Below are positions 1-9,006 of a stretch of DNA of 64,000 nt, one piece after another; positions within the stretch are counted from its first letter, which is position 1, and the number at the start of each line of letters is the position of its first letter. The stretch lies in the NCBI RefSeq assembly GCF_037450285.1, contig NZ_JAQISN010000001.1, positions 1,860,001 to 1,924,000 on the forward strand, read 5' to 3'. The stretch comes from Erwinia sp. SLM-02. Its GTDB lineage: Bacteria > Pseudomonadota > Gammaproteobacteria > Enterobacterales > Enterobacteriaceae. The notes under the pieces are model-generated. The model saw only the letters and a program-made list of their open reading frames with translations, did no database searches and was not told the DNA's origin. Position numbers and translations under genes: made by a program.

Positions 1-15
1 ATTAAAAAGTTGAAA

Positions 16-32
16 TGCACCGAACTGGTGCA
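16..32. promoter_or_regulatory. NtrC-type palindrome (candidate)
   Basis: Perfect inverted repeat TGCACC-N5-GGTGCA. This is the arrangement of the classical enterobacterial NtrC (GlnG) enhancer site. It lies beyond the ychE terminator. In related genomes oppABCDF follows ychE in the same direction, so the gene it could serve would lie just off the left edge. The match is seen; the regulator and target are inferred. Confidence 0.4.
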
Positions 33-51
33 ATGCAGCTCTCGCAGACGT

Positions 52-74
52 AAAAAAAGCGCACAATGTGCGCC
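52..74 (-). terminator. Rho-independent terminator of ychE
   Basis: A six-base-pair stem (59-64 with 68-73) and three-base loop are followed on the minus strand by seven U residues. It lies 40 bp after the ychE stop codon. Confidence 0.85.
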
Positions 75-113
75 TTTCGGTTTTTATTTCAGAATGAAAT
101 CATCGCTGACGTT

Positions 114-761
114 TCAGCCGGTTAACCCTGGAAACAGCGAGCGGATGCCGGTGACCACAAACTCAATCCCCAGCGCCATCAACAGCAGCCCCATAATTCG
201 CGTCACCACGTTGATGCCCGTCTGGCCCAGCACCCGAACCATAATCGGTGCCGCGCGGAACAACAGCCAGCAGCAGAAGGCGAACAGCGCGATAGCCAGT
301 GAAAAACCCAGCAGGTTTTGCCAGCTGTGATAGCGGGTGCTCCAGACGATGGTGGAGCTGATGGCCCCCGGCCCGGCCATCAGCGGCAGCGCCAGCGGCA
401 CCACGCCGATGCTTTCGCGGTTTGCAGTCTCAGATTTTTCCTGCTTATTCTGCTTATCCTCCCCCAGCTTCCCGCTGATCATCGACATGGCGATGGTCAC
501 CACCAGGATCCCGCCCGCAATGCGGAACGAGTCAATGGAAATACCGAAAATATGCAGAATACCGTCGCCTAAAAACAGCGCGGTCCACAGGATAATCGCC
601 ACCGAGACGTTGGCCGTCAGGTTGGTTTTATTCCTGGCGGCAGCCACCTGGTAACTGGTCATGCTGATAAAGACCGGGATAATGCCAATCGGGTTGACCA
701 GTGCAAACAGGCCGACAAAGAATTTGATATAACCTGAAAGATCTAAAAGTGCTGAATTCAC
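114..761 (-). CDS. ychE: MarC-family integral membrane protein YchE
   Basis: A 215-residue inner-membrane protein of the MarC (UPF0056) family, the same length as E. coli YchE and very similar along its whole length. About six hydrophobic helices can be seen, including the family segment GLFALVNPIGIIPVFISMTS near residue 17 and a second half-repeat with PLALPLMAGPGAISS around residue 124. A charged stretch rich in Lys, Glu and Gln separates the halves. The start is GTG, preceded by AGGAG at good spacing. It is divergent from adhE, as in E. coli. MarC proteins are not established drug exporters, despite the historical name; the transported substrate is unknown. Confidence 0.93.
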   Translation of the reverse strand: MNSALLDLSGYIKFFVGLFALVNPIGIIPVFISMTSYQVAAARNKTNLTANVSVAIILWTALFLGDGILHIFGISIDSFRIAGGILVVTIAMSMISGKLGEDKQNKQEKSETANRESIGVVPLALPLMAGPGAISSTIVWSTRYHSWQNLLGFSLAIALFAFCCWLLFRAAPIMVRVLGQTGINVVTRIMGLLLMALGIEFVVTGIRSLFPGLTG

Positions 762-1234
762 CCTGCTCTCCTGTGGGCGTCATGATGGCGCTAATGTAAT
801 GGAAATCATCAGCACTGACCATCCTGCCCGGCGCCATAATCACCTTGTTTTCTCACCGGAACAGATGCAATAACTCCGTTGTTATCGGAATGTTTAGCAC
901 ATCATCTCATTGTTAAACTCCCTCACGAGTTGATGCGTATAAGTTGAGCAAAAGCCGGATTTCACACAAGCTGAAAGGTGTCAGCTTCATTAAAAGATGA
1001 TCTAAATCATTATTTCACTTCGCTACTCCCGTTATGCTCAATGACATCAGAAGGAGCTGATAACGTACCGAAAGTGACAATGGGTTTCAGGATGCATTGA
1101 GACTCTGTCAGTAAACCATTAGAACGTTTTTCGCTTTTTCGCAAGCCCGCGTCCGGCAGCTGCAGCGTCGATGGCTATACTTGCATGTTCTGACTTGTTT
1201 ACTAATAGAGTTTAACTTCCTCAGGAGAGCATTT
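762..1234 (+). promoter_or_regulatory. ychE-adhE divergent control region with FNR-like site
   Basis: This 473-bp gap has no credible gene. A palindrome TGAT-CTAA-ATCA at 998-1009 fits the core of the FNR consensus (TTGAT-N4-ATCAA) apart from the outermost bases, and adhE is an anaerobically expressed gene. A separate inverted repeat GCTGA-N6-TCAGC lies at 970-985. The leader to adhE is long, and AGGAGAG at 1223-1229 fixes the adhE start. Assignment of any factor is inference. Confidence 0.45.
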
Positions 1235-3916
1235 ATGGCCGTTACTAATGTTGCTGAACTTAACGCACTGGTTGAACGTGTAAAAAAAGCACAGCGCGAA
1301 TACGCCAATTTCACTCAAGAACAAGTAGACAAAATCTTCCGCGCTGCCGCTCTGGCCGCTGCAGATGCCCGTATCCCGCTGGCTAAAATGGCCGTTGCGG
1401 AGTCCGGTATGGGTATCGTGGAAGACAAAGTGATTAAAAACCACTTCGCTTCCGAATATATCTATAACGCCTACAAAGATGAAAAAACCTGCGGGGTTCT
1501 GGCCACCGATGATACTTTCGGCACCATTACCATCGCTGAACCTATCGGCATCATCTGCGGTATCGTACCGACCACCAACCCAACTTCAACCGCAATTTTC
1601 AAAGCATTGATCAGCCTGAAAACCCGCAACGGGATTATCTTCTCCCCGCATCCCCGTGCGAAAGACGCCACCAATAAAGCCGCTGACATCGTGCTGCAGG
1701 CTGCAATTGCCGCCGGTGCTCCTAAAGATATTATCGGCTGGATCGACGCTCCTTCCGTTGATTTGTCTAACCAGCTGATGCATCACCCGGATATCAACCT
1801 GATCCTCGCCACCGGCGGCCCGGGCATGGTGAAAGCCGCCTACAGCTCCGGTAAACCAGCCATCGGCGTGGGTGCCGGCAATACCCCGGTCGTGGTCGAT
1901 GAAACCGCCGATATCAAACGTGCCGTGGCATCCATTCTGATGTCGAAAACCTTTGATAACGGCGTTATCTGCGCCTCTGAGCAGTCGGTTATCGTCGTTG
2001 ACAGCGTTTACGATGCGGTTCGCGAGCGTTTTGCCAGCCACGGGGGCTACCTGCTGCAGGGTAAAGAGCTTAAGGCCGTGCAGGACATGATCCTGAAAAA
2101 CGGCGCGCTTAACGCGGCAATTGTGGGCCAGCCTGCGGTGAAAATTGCCGAGATGGCCGGATTAACCGTACCCGCCAGCACCAAAATTCTGATTGGTGAA
2201 GTGAAACTGGTCGACGAATCCGAACCGTTTGCCCACGAGAAGCTGTCACCGACGCTGGCCATGTACCGGGCTAAAGACTTCGCTGATGCGGTAGATAAAG
2301 CCGAGAAGCTGGTCGCCATGGGCGGCATTGGCCACACCTCCTGTCTGTACACCGACCAGGACAATCAGTCAGAACGCGTCAGCTACTTTGGCGATAAAAT
2401 GAAAACGGCACGTATTCTGATTAACACGCCGGCTTCACAGGGCGGTATTGGTGACCTGTATAACTTTAAACTGGCCCCGTCGCTCACGCTGGGCTGTGGC
2501 TCATGGGGAGGTAACTCCATTTCTGAAAACGTCGGACCTAAACATCTGATTAACAAGAAAACCGTGGCTAAGCGAGCTGAAAATATGTTGTGGCATAAAC
2601 TTCCTAAGTCTATCTACTTCCGTCGCGGTTCGCTGCCTATCGCGCTGGAAGAAGTGGCCACCGACGGCTACAAACGCGCGTTTATCGTCACCGACCGCTT
2701 CCTGTTCAATAACGGCTATGCCGACCAGATCATCCGCGTGCTGAAGTCCCACGGCGTGGAAACCGACGTGTTCTTTGAAGTTGAAGCTGACCCAACGCTG
2801 AGCATCGTGCGTAAAGGCGCTGAGAAGATGAACTCCTTCAAGCCGGACGTGATTATTGCCCTGGGCGGCGGTTCACCGATGGATGCAGCGAAGATTATGT
2901 GGGTGATGTACGAGCATCCGGAAACCCACTTTGAAGAGCTGGCGCTGCGCTTTATGGATATCCGTAAACGCATCTACAAGTTCCCGAAAATGGGCGTGAA
3001 GGCCAAAATGGTCGCCATTACGACCACCTCCGGTACCGGTTCCGAAGTCACGCCGTTCGCCGTGGTGACCGATGATGCCACCGGGCAGAAATACCCGCTG
3101 GCGGACTATGCCCTTACCCCGGATATGGCGATTGTTGACGCCAACCTGGTGATGGACATGCCGAAATCACTCTGCGCCTTCGGTGGACTGGATGCCGTGA
3201 CCCACTCTCTGGAAGCGTATGTCTCAGTGATGGCGAACGAATTCTCGGACGGCCAGGCACTGCAGGCGCTGAAGCTGCTGCAGGAAAACCTGCCGGCCAG
3301 CTATCGCGACGGGGCTAAAAATCCGGTGGCGCGTGAACGCGTTCACAATGCCGCCACCATCGCCGGTATCGCCTTTGCCAACGCCTTCCTTGGGGTGTGT
3401 CACTCAATGGCGCACAAGCTGGGCTCTGAGTTCCACATTCCACACGGCCTGGCCAATGCGCTGCTGATTTGTAACGTGATTCGCTACAACGCGAACGACA
3501 ACCCGACCAAGCAGACGGCCTTCAGTCAGTACGACCGTCCGCAGGCACGCCGTCGCTACGCTGAAATTGCCGACCATCTGGGCCTCAGCGCACCGGGCGA
3601 CCGTACCGCGCAGAAAATTGAGAAACTGCTGGGCTGGCTGGAAGAGATGAAAGCCGCATTGGGCATCCCTAAATCCATTCGTGAGGCAGGCGTTCAGGAA
3701 GCCGATTTCCTGGCGAAAGTGGATAAACTGGCCGAAGATGCCTTCGATGACCAGTGTACCGGTGCGAACCCGCGCTATCCGCTGATTGCCGAACTTAAGC
3801 ACATCATGATGGATACCTTCTACGGCCGCGCATTCAGCGAGTCTGATGAAGGGGTGATTGCTGAAGCGGCTCCGGAAGCCGAAATCAGGAAATTTGAGAA
3901 ACGCGCAAAGAAATAA
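1235..3916 (+). CDS. adhE: Bifunctional acetaldehyde-CoA / alcohol dehydrogenase AdhE
   Basis: An 893-residue fermentative enzyme that reduces acetyl-CoA to acetaldehyde and then to ethanol, regenerating two NAD+ per acetyl-CoA. Residues 1 to about 440 are a CoA-acylating aldehyde dehydrogenase with the catalytic Cys246 in FDNGVICASEQ. A linker leads to an iron-dependent alcohol dehydrogenase from about residue 450, with GGGSPMDAAK for NAD binding and the metal-ligand segments GLDAVTHSLEAY and HSMAHKLGSEFHIPHG. The reading frame stays open upstream to 1181, but the ATG at 1235 has AGGAGAG in front and matches the E. coli start (891 residues). AdhE normally polymerises into cytosolic spirosomes. 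It stands alone, with its own terminator. Confidence 0.97.
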   Translation: MAVTNVAELNALVERVKKAQREYANFTQEQVDKIFRAAALAAADARIPLAKMAVAESGMGIVEDKVIKNHFASEYIYNAYKDEKTCGVLATDDTFGTITIAEPIGIICGIVPTTNPTSTAIFKALISLKTRNGIIFSPHPRAKDATNKAADIVLQAAIAAGAPKDIIGWIDAPSVDLSNQLMHHPDINLILATGGPGMVKAAYSSGKPAIGVGAGNTPVVVDETADIKRAVASILMSKTFDNGVICASEQSVIVVDSVYDAVRERFASHGGYLLQGKELKAVQDMILKNGALNAAIVGQPAVKIAEMAGLTVPASTKILIGEVKLVDESEPFAHEKLSPTLAMYRAKDFADAVDKAEKLVAMGGIGHTSCLYTDQDNQSERVSYFGDKMKTARILINTPASQGGIGDLYNFKLAPSLTLGCGSWGGNSISENVGPKHLINKKTVAKRAENMLWHKLPKSIYFRRGSLPIALEEVATDGYKRAFIVTDRFLFNNGYADQIIRVLKSHGVETDVFFEVEADPTLSIVRKGAEKMNSFKPDVIIALGGGSPMDAAKIMWVMYEHPETHFEELALRFMDIRKRIYKFPKMGVKAKMVAITTTSGTGSEVTPFAVVTDDATGQKYPLADYALTPDMAIVDANLVMDMPKSLCAFGGLDAVTHSLEAYVSVMANEFSDGQALQALKLLQENLPASYRDGAKNPVARERVHNAATIAGIAFANAFLGVCHSMAHKLGSEFHIPHGLANALLICNVIRYNANDNPTKQTAFSQYDRPQARRRYAEIADHLGLSAPGDRTAQKIEKLLGWLEEMKAALGIPKSIREAGVQEADFLAKVDKLAEDAFDDQCTGANPRYPLIAELKHIMMDTFYGRAFSESDEGVIAEAAPEAEIRKFEKRAKK

Positions 3917-3953
3917 CATCTACGCTGTAGAATTCTCAATGCCGTAGAAAGCA

Positions 3954-3986
3954 ATGCCGGTTACTTAAGGTGACCGGCATTATTTT
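3954..3986 (+). terminator. adhE terminator
   Basis: An eight-base-pair stem (3954-3961 with 3973-3980) is followed by TATTTTT. It lies 38 bp past the adhE stop and ahead of the convergent tdk. Confidence 0.85.
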
Positions 3987-4074
3987 TAGCCGTAACAAAC
4001 GTTTTTTTGTACAGATCGGTTAGCCTGCCTTAACTTCCTTCAGCCAACGTACTGACGCAGTGATTAAATCAGTA

Positions 4075-4698
4075 TTATCCTTCCGTGCTGTTCTGATTAC
4101 CAAATATCGCACGAGACGATCCGCTTTCCAGCGCTTCATAATAGTGTTTGCGGCAGACGGAGACATAGCTCTCATTTCCCCCAACCTGCACCTGGGCCCC
4201 CTCTTTAAACGGCCTGCCCTGTTCATCAAGGCGCAGCACCATTCCGGCTTTTCGGCCGCAGTGGCACACCGTTTTTAACTCCACCAGCTTATCCGCCCAG
4301 GCCAGCAGATACTGGCTGCCGCTGAACAGTTCCCCCTGGAAATCGGTGCGTAACCCGTAGCACAGAACCGGGATATCTAACTGGTCCACCACGTCAGCCA
4401 GTTCTTTCACCTGAGCACGGGTAAGAAACTGACTTTCGTCCAGCAGCACGCAGTGCACCGGTTCAATCAGGTTCTCCGCCTTAATCTCACTAAATAGTGA
4501 AGTCTCGTGACTATAAAGTTTTGCTGGTGAAGAAAGACCGATTCGTGAGCCAATACGACCGGCACCAAAACGATTATCAAATTCAGCGGTATACACCATC
4601 GTGCGCATTCCGCGTTCGCGGTAATTATAAGAAGACTGCAACAAAGCCGTGGATTTACCGGCATTCATCGCCGAATAATAGAAATAAAGTTGAGCCAT
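4075..4698 (-). CDS. tdk: Thymidine kinase
   Basis: A cytosolic type II thymidine kinase that phosphorylates thymidine to dTMP in the pyrimidine salvage pathway. The 207-residue protein shows the P-loop SAMNAGKST (residues 9-17), the catalytic glutamate in LLDESQF (Glu88) and a structural zinc site with Cys pairs in CHCGRKAG and near CRKHY. E. coli Tdk is 205 residues. It is transcribed leftward, away from hns, so the two share the 296-bp control region between them; it converges on adhE. Confidence 0.96.
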   Translation of the reverse strand: MAQLYFYYSAMNAGKSTALLQSSYNYRERGMRTMVYTAEFDNRFGAGRIGSRIGLSSPAKLYSHETSLFSEIKAENLIEPVHCVLLDESQFLTRAQVKELADVVDQLDIPVLCYGLRTDFQGELFSGSQYLLAWADKLVELKTVCHCGRKAGMVLRLDEQGRPFKEGAQVQVGGNESYVSVCRKHYYEALESGSSRAIFGNQNSTEG

Positions 4699-4994
4699 CG
4701 GCCCTTACTCCGCAGGTCATAAATGATGCGCGAAGTGTAGCATAAACTGAGGGTTTTGATGATGATACGCTAATTATTATTAGTCGCTTAGCGCCGCCTG
4801 AAGTCTGATTTTTGATAACCGATTTTGGTTTTATTTCAACCTTAAGCGATAATCACCGTGCGTTAAACGGGTTAATATCTGTTTATTAGTTGTTTTGTAT
4901 TCCTCAGACAATTAGCTATTGCAGTTCGGAATCGTCAACACTATTATTATCGGGCAAGAAGTATTCCTATCAATATAAATTAGAGAACTGGACA
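4699..4994 (+). promoter_or_regulatory. tdk-hns divergent promoter region
   Basis: A 296-bp AT-rich intergenic region with no gene that I can support. AT-rich, probably curved DNA in front of hns fits the known autoregulation of H-NS. I could not choose one promoter with confidence. A purine-rich AGAGAAC lies just before the hns start. Confidence 0.4.
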
Positions 4995-5402
4995 ATGAGC
5001 GAAGCACTTAAAATCTTGAACAACATTCGTACGCTGCGTGCGCAGGCAAGAGAATGTAGCCTGGAAACTCTGGAAGAAATGCTGGAGAAGCTGGAAGTTG
5101 TGGTTAACGAACGCCGTGATGAAGAAAGTCAGGCGCAGGCCGAAGTGGAAGAACGCACCCGTAAGCTGCAGCAGTATCGCGATATGCTGATTGCAGACGG
5201 TATCGATCCTAATGAATTACTGTCCAGCCTGGCTGCGGCTAAAGCACCGGGTAAATCCAAGCGTGCGGCGCGTCCGGCTAAATATCAGTATGTAGAAGAG
5301 AACGGCGAAACGAAAACCTGGACCGGCCAGGGTCGTACGCCAGCCGTCATCAAAAAAGCCATCGAAGAACAAGGCAAGCAGCTGGACGATTTTCTGCTGT
5401 AA
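4995..5402 (+). CDS. hns: Nucleoid-structuring protein H-NS
   Basis: A 135-residue histone-like DNA-binding protein that coats AT-rich and horizontally acquired DNA and silences its transcription. The N-terminal half (to about residue 65) is a charged helical oligomerisation region starting SEALKILNNIRTLRAQ. A flexible linker rich in Ala and Lys follows, then the C-terminal DNA-binding domain with WTGQGRTPAVIKKA, which holds the AT-hook-like loop Q-G-R. E. coli H-NS is 137 residues. The frame is open upstream to 4890, but the ATG at 4995 matches the conserved start. This is the chromosomal copy, next to tdk as in other enterics. Confidence 0.97.
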   Translation: MSEALKILNNIRTLRAQARECSLETLEEMLEKLEVVVNERRDEESQAQAEVEERTRKLQQYRDMLIADGIDPNELLSSLAAAKAPGKSKRAARPAKYQYVEENGETKTWTGQGRTPAVIKKAIEEQGKQLDDFLL

Positions 5403-5480
5403 TGACGTTTAGAGTCCGTCTCTAATACCACATTTTTTTTGTGTTTATTTGGTTTCATTTTTTTTCACCAGGCATCAATA

Positions 5481-5510
5481 AAAAAAGGAAGCGTAAGCTT
5501 CCTTTTTTTT
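5481..5510. terminator. Bidirectional terminator, hns / uge
   Basis: The stem GGAAGC-GTAA-GCTTCC is flanked by six A on the left and eight T on the right. It can therefore end transcription from hns rightward and from the galU-ugd-uge cluster leftward. It lies 78 bp past hns and 8 bp past the uge stop codon. Confidence 0.9.
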
Positions 5511-5518
5511 CGTCTCAA

Positions 5519-6526
5519 TTAAACCTGATAGAACGTCCTGTACCACGCCACAAAGCGTGCAACGCCCTCCGCCACTTCAGTCTGTGGCTTAAAGCCGATC
5601 ACGTCGTACAGTGCACGGGTGTCCGCGCTGGTATCCAGTACATCACCCGGCTGCATCGGCAGCATATTTTTATCTGCGGTCTGCCCCAGCGCATTCTCCA
5701 GCGCTTTAATATAGTCCATCAGCATCACCGGCTGACTGTTGCCAATATTGTAAACCCGATACGGCGCTGAACTGCTGGCCGGGCTGCCGGTTTCGACCGT
5801 CCACTCCTCATCCCGCTGAGGAATAACGTCCTGCAGACGCAGGATAGATTCCGCAATATCGTCAATGTAGGTAAAGTCCCGACGCATTTCGCCATTATTA
5901 TAAACATCAATACTTTCCCCGGCGAGAATAGCGCGGGTGAACTTAAACAGCGCCATATCCGGTCGCCCCCACGGGCCATAGACGGTAAAGAAACGCAGCC
6001 CGGTGGTGGGAATACCGTACAGATGAGAATAAGTGTGGGACATCAGCTCATTGGCTTTTTTGGTTGCCGCGTACAGCGACACCGGATGGTCAACGGAATC
6101 ATCGGTAGAGAATGGCAGCTTGCGATTCAGTCCATATACCGAACTGGAAGACGCATAGAGCAAATGCTCAATCTGGTTATGACGGCAGCCTTCAAGAATA
6201 TTTAAATGACCAATAAGATTTGCATCCGCATACGCCAACGGATTTTCCAGTGAATAACGCACGCCGGCCTGGGCGGCCAGGTGAATTACGCGCTGGAAAC
6301 GCTGCTCACGAAACAGGCTGGCAATACCTCCCCGGTCGGCAAGATCGATTTTGATAAAGGTAAATTCGGGATGGTTGTTAACCAGGTCAAGGCGGGCGGT
6401 TTTCAGATTTACATCGTAATAATCATTCAGGTTATCGATACCGATAACCTGGTGACCGGCGTTAAGCAGACGTTGGGTGACATGGAAGCCAATAAAGCCT
6501 GCTGCGCCGGTGACCAGATATTTCAT
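5519..6526 (-). CDS. UDP-glucuronate 4-epimerase (NAD-dependent epimerase)
   Basis: A 335-residue extended short-chain dehydrogenase that very probably interconverts UDP-glucuronate and UDP-galacturonate. The Rossmann motif GAAGFIGFH is at residues 7-15, the catalytic Ser region SSSSVYG follows, and the Tyr-x-x-x-Lys pair is in LYAATKK. The sequence resembles E. coli O-antigen WbnF and other Gla/LspL-type epimerases along its whole length. It starts 14 bp after ugd, so the pair should be co-transcribed and the product of Ugd is its substrate. Epimerase specificity is inferred from family and neighbour; a closely related UDP-sugar epimerase remains possible. Confidence 0.88.
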   Translation of the reverse strand: MKYLVTGAAGFIGFHVTQRLLNAGHQVIGIDNLNDYYDVNLKTARLDLVNNHPEFTFIKIDLADRGGIASLFREQRFQRVIHLAAQAGVRYSLENPLAYADANLIGHLNILEGCRHNQIEHLLYASSSSVYGLNRKLPFSTDDSVDHPVSLYAATKKANELMSHTYSHLYGIPTTGLRFFTVYGPWGRPDMALFKFTRAILAGESIDVYNNGEMRRDFTYIDDIAESILRLQDVIPQRDEEWTVETGSPASSSAPYRVYNIGNSQPVMLMDYIKALENALGQTADKNMLPMQPGDVLDTSADTRALYDVIGFKPQTEVAEGVARFVAWYRTFYQV

Positions 6527-6540
6527 ACTTGCCTCATCAA

Positions 6541-7881
6541 TTATGCAATGTTAAGAGATGCTCCGCGGCCGATTGCATAATAAACAAAACCGCGTTTGCT
6601 GATTCTCTCTGGATCATACAGGTTACGACCATCAAAAATCACGGGTTCTTTCAGGGCATCTTTAATGACATCAAAATCAGGGGCACGGAAGTTCTGCCAC
6701 TCGGTACAGATAACCAGACCATCGGCTCCCTGCAGCGCCGCTTCTTTGGTTCCCATCAGCTTCAGATCGCTGCGGTGGCCGTAGATACGCTGGGCTTCAT
6801 CCATCGCTTCCGGGTCGAACGCCTGCACGGTCGCCCCCGCCTGCCACAGCGCTTCCATCAGCACGCGGCTTGACGCTTCACGCATGTCATCGGTGTTAGG
6901 CTTGAATGACAGCCCCCACAAAGCAAACGTTTTGCCTTCAAGATTCTCACCGAAGTGACGTTTGATGAAGGTTGGCAGCTTGTTCTTCTGCGAGTCATTA
7001 ACGTCCTCAACCGCCTGCAGCAGACGCGGCGTGTAGCCGATCTGCTCTGCGGTACGGATCAGTGCCTGCACATCTTTCGGGAAGCAGGAACCGCCGTAGC
7101 CGCAGCCAGGATAGATGAAGGAGTAGCCGATGCGCGAATCTGAACCAATCCCCTGACGGACTTTCTCAACGTCAGCGCCCAGCAGCTCGGCCAGGTTAGA
7201 GATTTCGTTCATAAAGCTGATTTTGGTGGCCAGCATGCAGTTTGCCGCATACTTGGTCAGCTCCGCACTGCGAATATCCATCAGGATCATACGGTCATGG
7301 TTGCGGTTGAATGGCTCATAAAGCTCACGCAGCAGCTCAACAACTTCTTCGTTGTCGGTACCAATGACGATACGCTCAGGGCGCATACAGTCGTTAACCG
7401 CCGCACCCTCTTTCAGGAATTCCGGGTTAGACACGACATCAAAGGTCAGTTCAACACCGCGTCCTTTCAGCGTCTCTTCCATTACCTGGCGCACGCGGTC
7501 GGCTGTCCCTACCGGTACGGTAGATTTATCCAGCACCACTTTGTGGCTGGTCATATGCTGGGCGATGGTGCGCGCCACGGCAGTGACATATTTCAGGTCG
7601 GCAGAACCGTCTTCATCCGGTGGCGTCCCAACGGCGATAAACTGCATCACGCCGTGATTCACCCCTTCCTCGGCGTCCGTGGAGAACCTGAGGCGACCGG
7701 CCTCATAGTTCTGCATGACCAGCGGGGTCAGTCCTGGTTCAAAAATTGGAATAAGACCTTTTTTAAGGTTTTCAACCTTGTTTGCGTCAACATCGATGCA
7801 GAGAACGTCATGTCCAACTTCTGCCAGAACAGCAGCCTGCACCAGTCCGACGTAACCGATACCAAATACGGTGACTTTCAT
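6541..7881 (-). CDS. ugd: UDP-glucose 6-dehydrogenase
   Basis: Oxidises UDP-glucose to UDP-glucuronate with two NAD+, feeding exopolysaccharide, LPS and aminoarabinose synthesis. The N-terminal NAD-binding motif GIGYVGLVQA is at residues 7-16 and the catalytic cysteine is Cys266 in GGSCFPKD. The central dimerisation and C-terminal UDP-binding domains complete 446 residues. E. coli Ugd is 388 residues, so this is the longer bacterial type and probably not a simple orthologue of the E. coli gene beside the colanic-acid locus. It lies 24 bp after galU and 14 bp before uge in one leftward unit. Confidence 0.95.
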   Translation of the reverse strand: MKVTVFGIGYVGLVQAAVLAEVGHDVLCIDVDANKVENLKKGLIPIFEPGLTPLVMQNYEAGRLRFSTDAEEGVNHGVMQFIAVGTPPDEDGSADLKYVTAVARTIAQHMTSHKVVLDKSTVPVGTADRVRQVMEETLKGRGVELTFDVVSNPEFLKEGAAVNDCMRPERIVIGTDNEEVVELLRELYEPFNRNHDRMILMDIRSAELTKYAANCMLATKISFMNEISNLAELLGADVEKVRQGIGSDSRIGYSFIYPGCGYGGSCFPKDVQALIRTAEQIGYTPRLLQAVEDVNDSQKNKLPTFIKRHFGENLEGKTFALWGLSFKPNTDDMREASSRVLMEALWQAGATVQAFDPEAMDEAQRIYGHRSDLKLMGTKEAALQGADGLVICTEWQNFRAPDFDVIKDALKEPVIFDGRNLYDPERISKRGFVYYAIGRGASLNIA

Positions 7882-7905
7882 TGTGTTGTCCCGGTTAAAA
7901 TAAAA

Positions 7906-8814
7906 TTAATTTTTACTGCCTACGGTGCTTTCCAGCCACGCTTTGAAATCACTGCCGAGCGTGTTGTGGCGAACGCCGTATTCTACGAAGGCCTGCATGT
8001 AACCCAGTTTGTTACCGCAGTCATGGCTGACGCCTTTCAGGTGGTAGGCTTCAACGGTTTCTTTTTCCATCAGCATAGCGATAGAGTCGGTCAGCTGAAT
8101 TTCATCACCGGCACCCGGAGGGGTTTTCGCCAGCAGTGGCCAGATGTCAGCGGACAGCACATAACGGCCGACTACCGCCAGGTTAGACGGGGCTTCATTG
8201 GCTTTAGGCTTCTCAACCACACCCACCATCGGCGCGCTCTCACCCGCTTTCAGCTCGGCACCCTTGCAGTCAACCACACCGTAGGCGGTTACATCGGCAA
8301 CCGGCTCAACCATGATCTGGCTGTAGCCCGTTTCGTCGAAGCGACGGATCATATCCGCCAGGTTTTCTTTCGACAGGTCAGACTCATATTCGTCGAGGAT
8401 CACGTCCGGCAGAATCACCGCAACCGGCTCGTTACCGACCACCGGCCAGGCACACATCACCGCGTGGCCCAGGCCTTTAGCCAGACCCTGACGGACCTGC
8501 ATGATGGTCACGTGCGGTGGGCAGATTGACTGGATCTCTTCCAGCAGCTGGCGCTTAACGCGTTTTTCCAGCATCGCTTCCAGTTCAAAACTGGTGTCAA
8601 AGTGGTTTTCGATGGAGTTTTTAGAAGAGTGCGTAACCAGCACAATTTCAGTAATTCCTGCCGCGATACACTCGTTAACGACATACTGAATTAACGGCTT
8701 ATCAACCAGCGGCAGCATCTCTTTCGGGATCGCTTTGGTTGCTGGCAACATACGTGTTCCCAAACCCGCAACCGGGATTACCGCTTTTTTGACTTTAGAA
8801 TTATAGGCAGACAT
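7906..8814 (-). CDS. galU: UTP-glucose-1-phosphate uridylyltransferase
   Basis: Makes UDP-glucose from glucose-1-phosphate and UTP, the entry point for LPS core, capsule, trehalose and galactose metabolism. The 302-residue protein shows the nucleotidyltransferase motif GLGTRMLPATKAIPKEMLP near residue 18 and VEKP further on, and matches E. coli GalU (302 residues) throughout. The reading frame runs upstream to 8949, but GAGAGG before the ATG at 8814 and the conserved N-terminus fix the start. It is the first gene of galU-ugd-uge, so one operon can convert glucose-1-phosphate to UDP-galacturonate. Confidence 0.96.
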   Translation of the reverse strand: MSAYNSKVKKAVIPVAGLGTRMLPATKAIPKEMLPLVDKPLIQYVVNECIAAGITEIVLVTHSSKNSIENHFDTSFELEAMLEKRVKRQLLEEIQSICPPHVTIMQVRQGLAKGLGHAVMCAWPVVGNEPVAVILPDVILDEYESDLSKENLADMIRRFDETGYSQIMVEPVADVTAYGVVDCKGAELKAGESAPMVGVVEKPKANEAPSNLAVVGRYVLSADIWPLLAKTPPGAGDEIQLTDSIAMLMEKETVEAYHLKGVSHDCGNKLGYMQAFVEYGVRHNTLGSDFKAWLESTVGSKN

Positions 8815-9006
8815 CAAAATACCTCTCATTAGGCCGCTTAAGTTGACACTTGAAATATCGAGTTTAAAAACGAAGTGAGTATACCAGTTACACCCGCGCG
8901 GATTTATCCTGATGAATTCATTTATGCAAAAATTAAGACTATTACCCAAGTGTAAAGCTTATCGATGCCTCTGTCTTGCAGGGCAGAGTGAAAGACGCGC
9001 GAGTGG

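Noticed and set aside
7297..8529. A 410-codon plus-strand open frame antisense to ugd and galU
   Set aside because: It is a shadow frame of two unmistakable genes on the other strand, crosses their junction, lacks a ribosome-binding site and has no recognisable domain.
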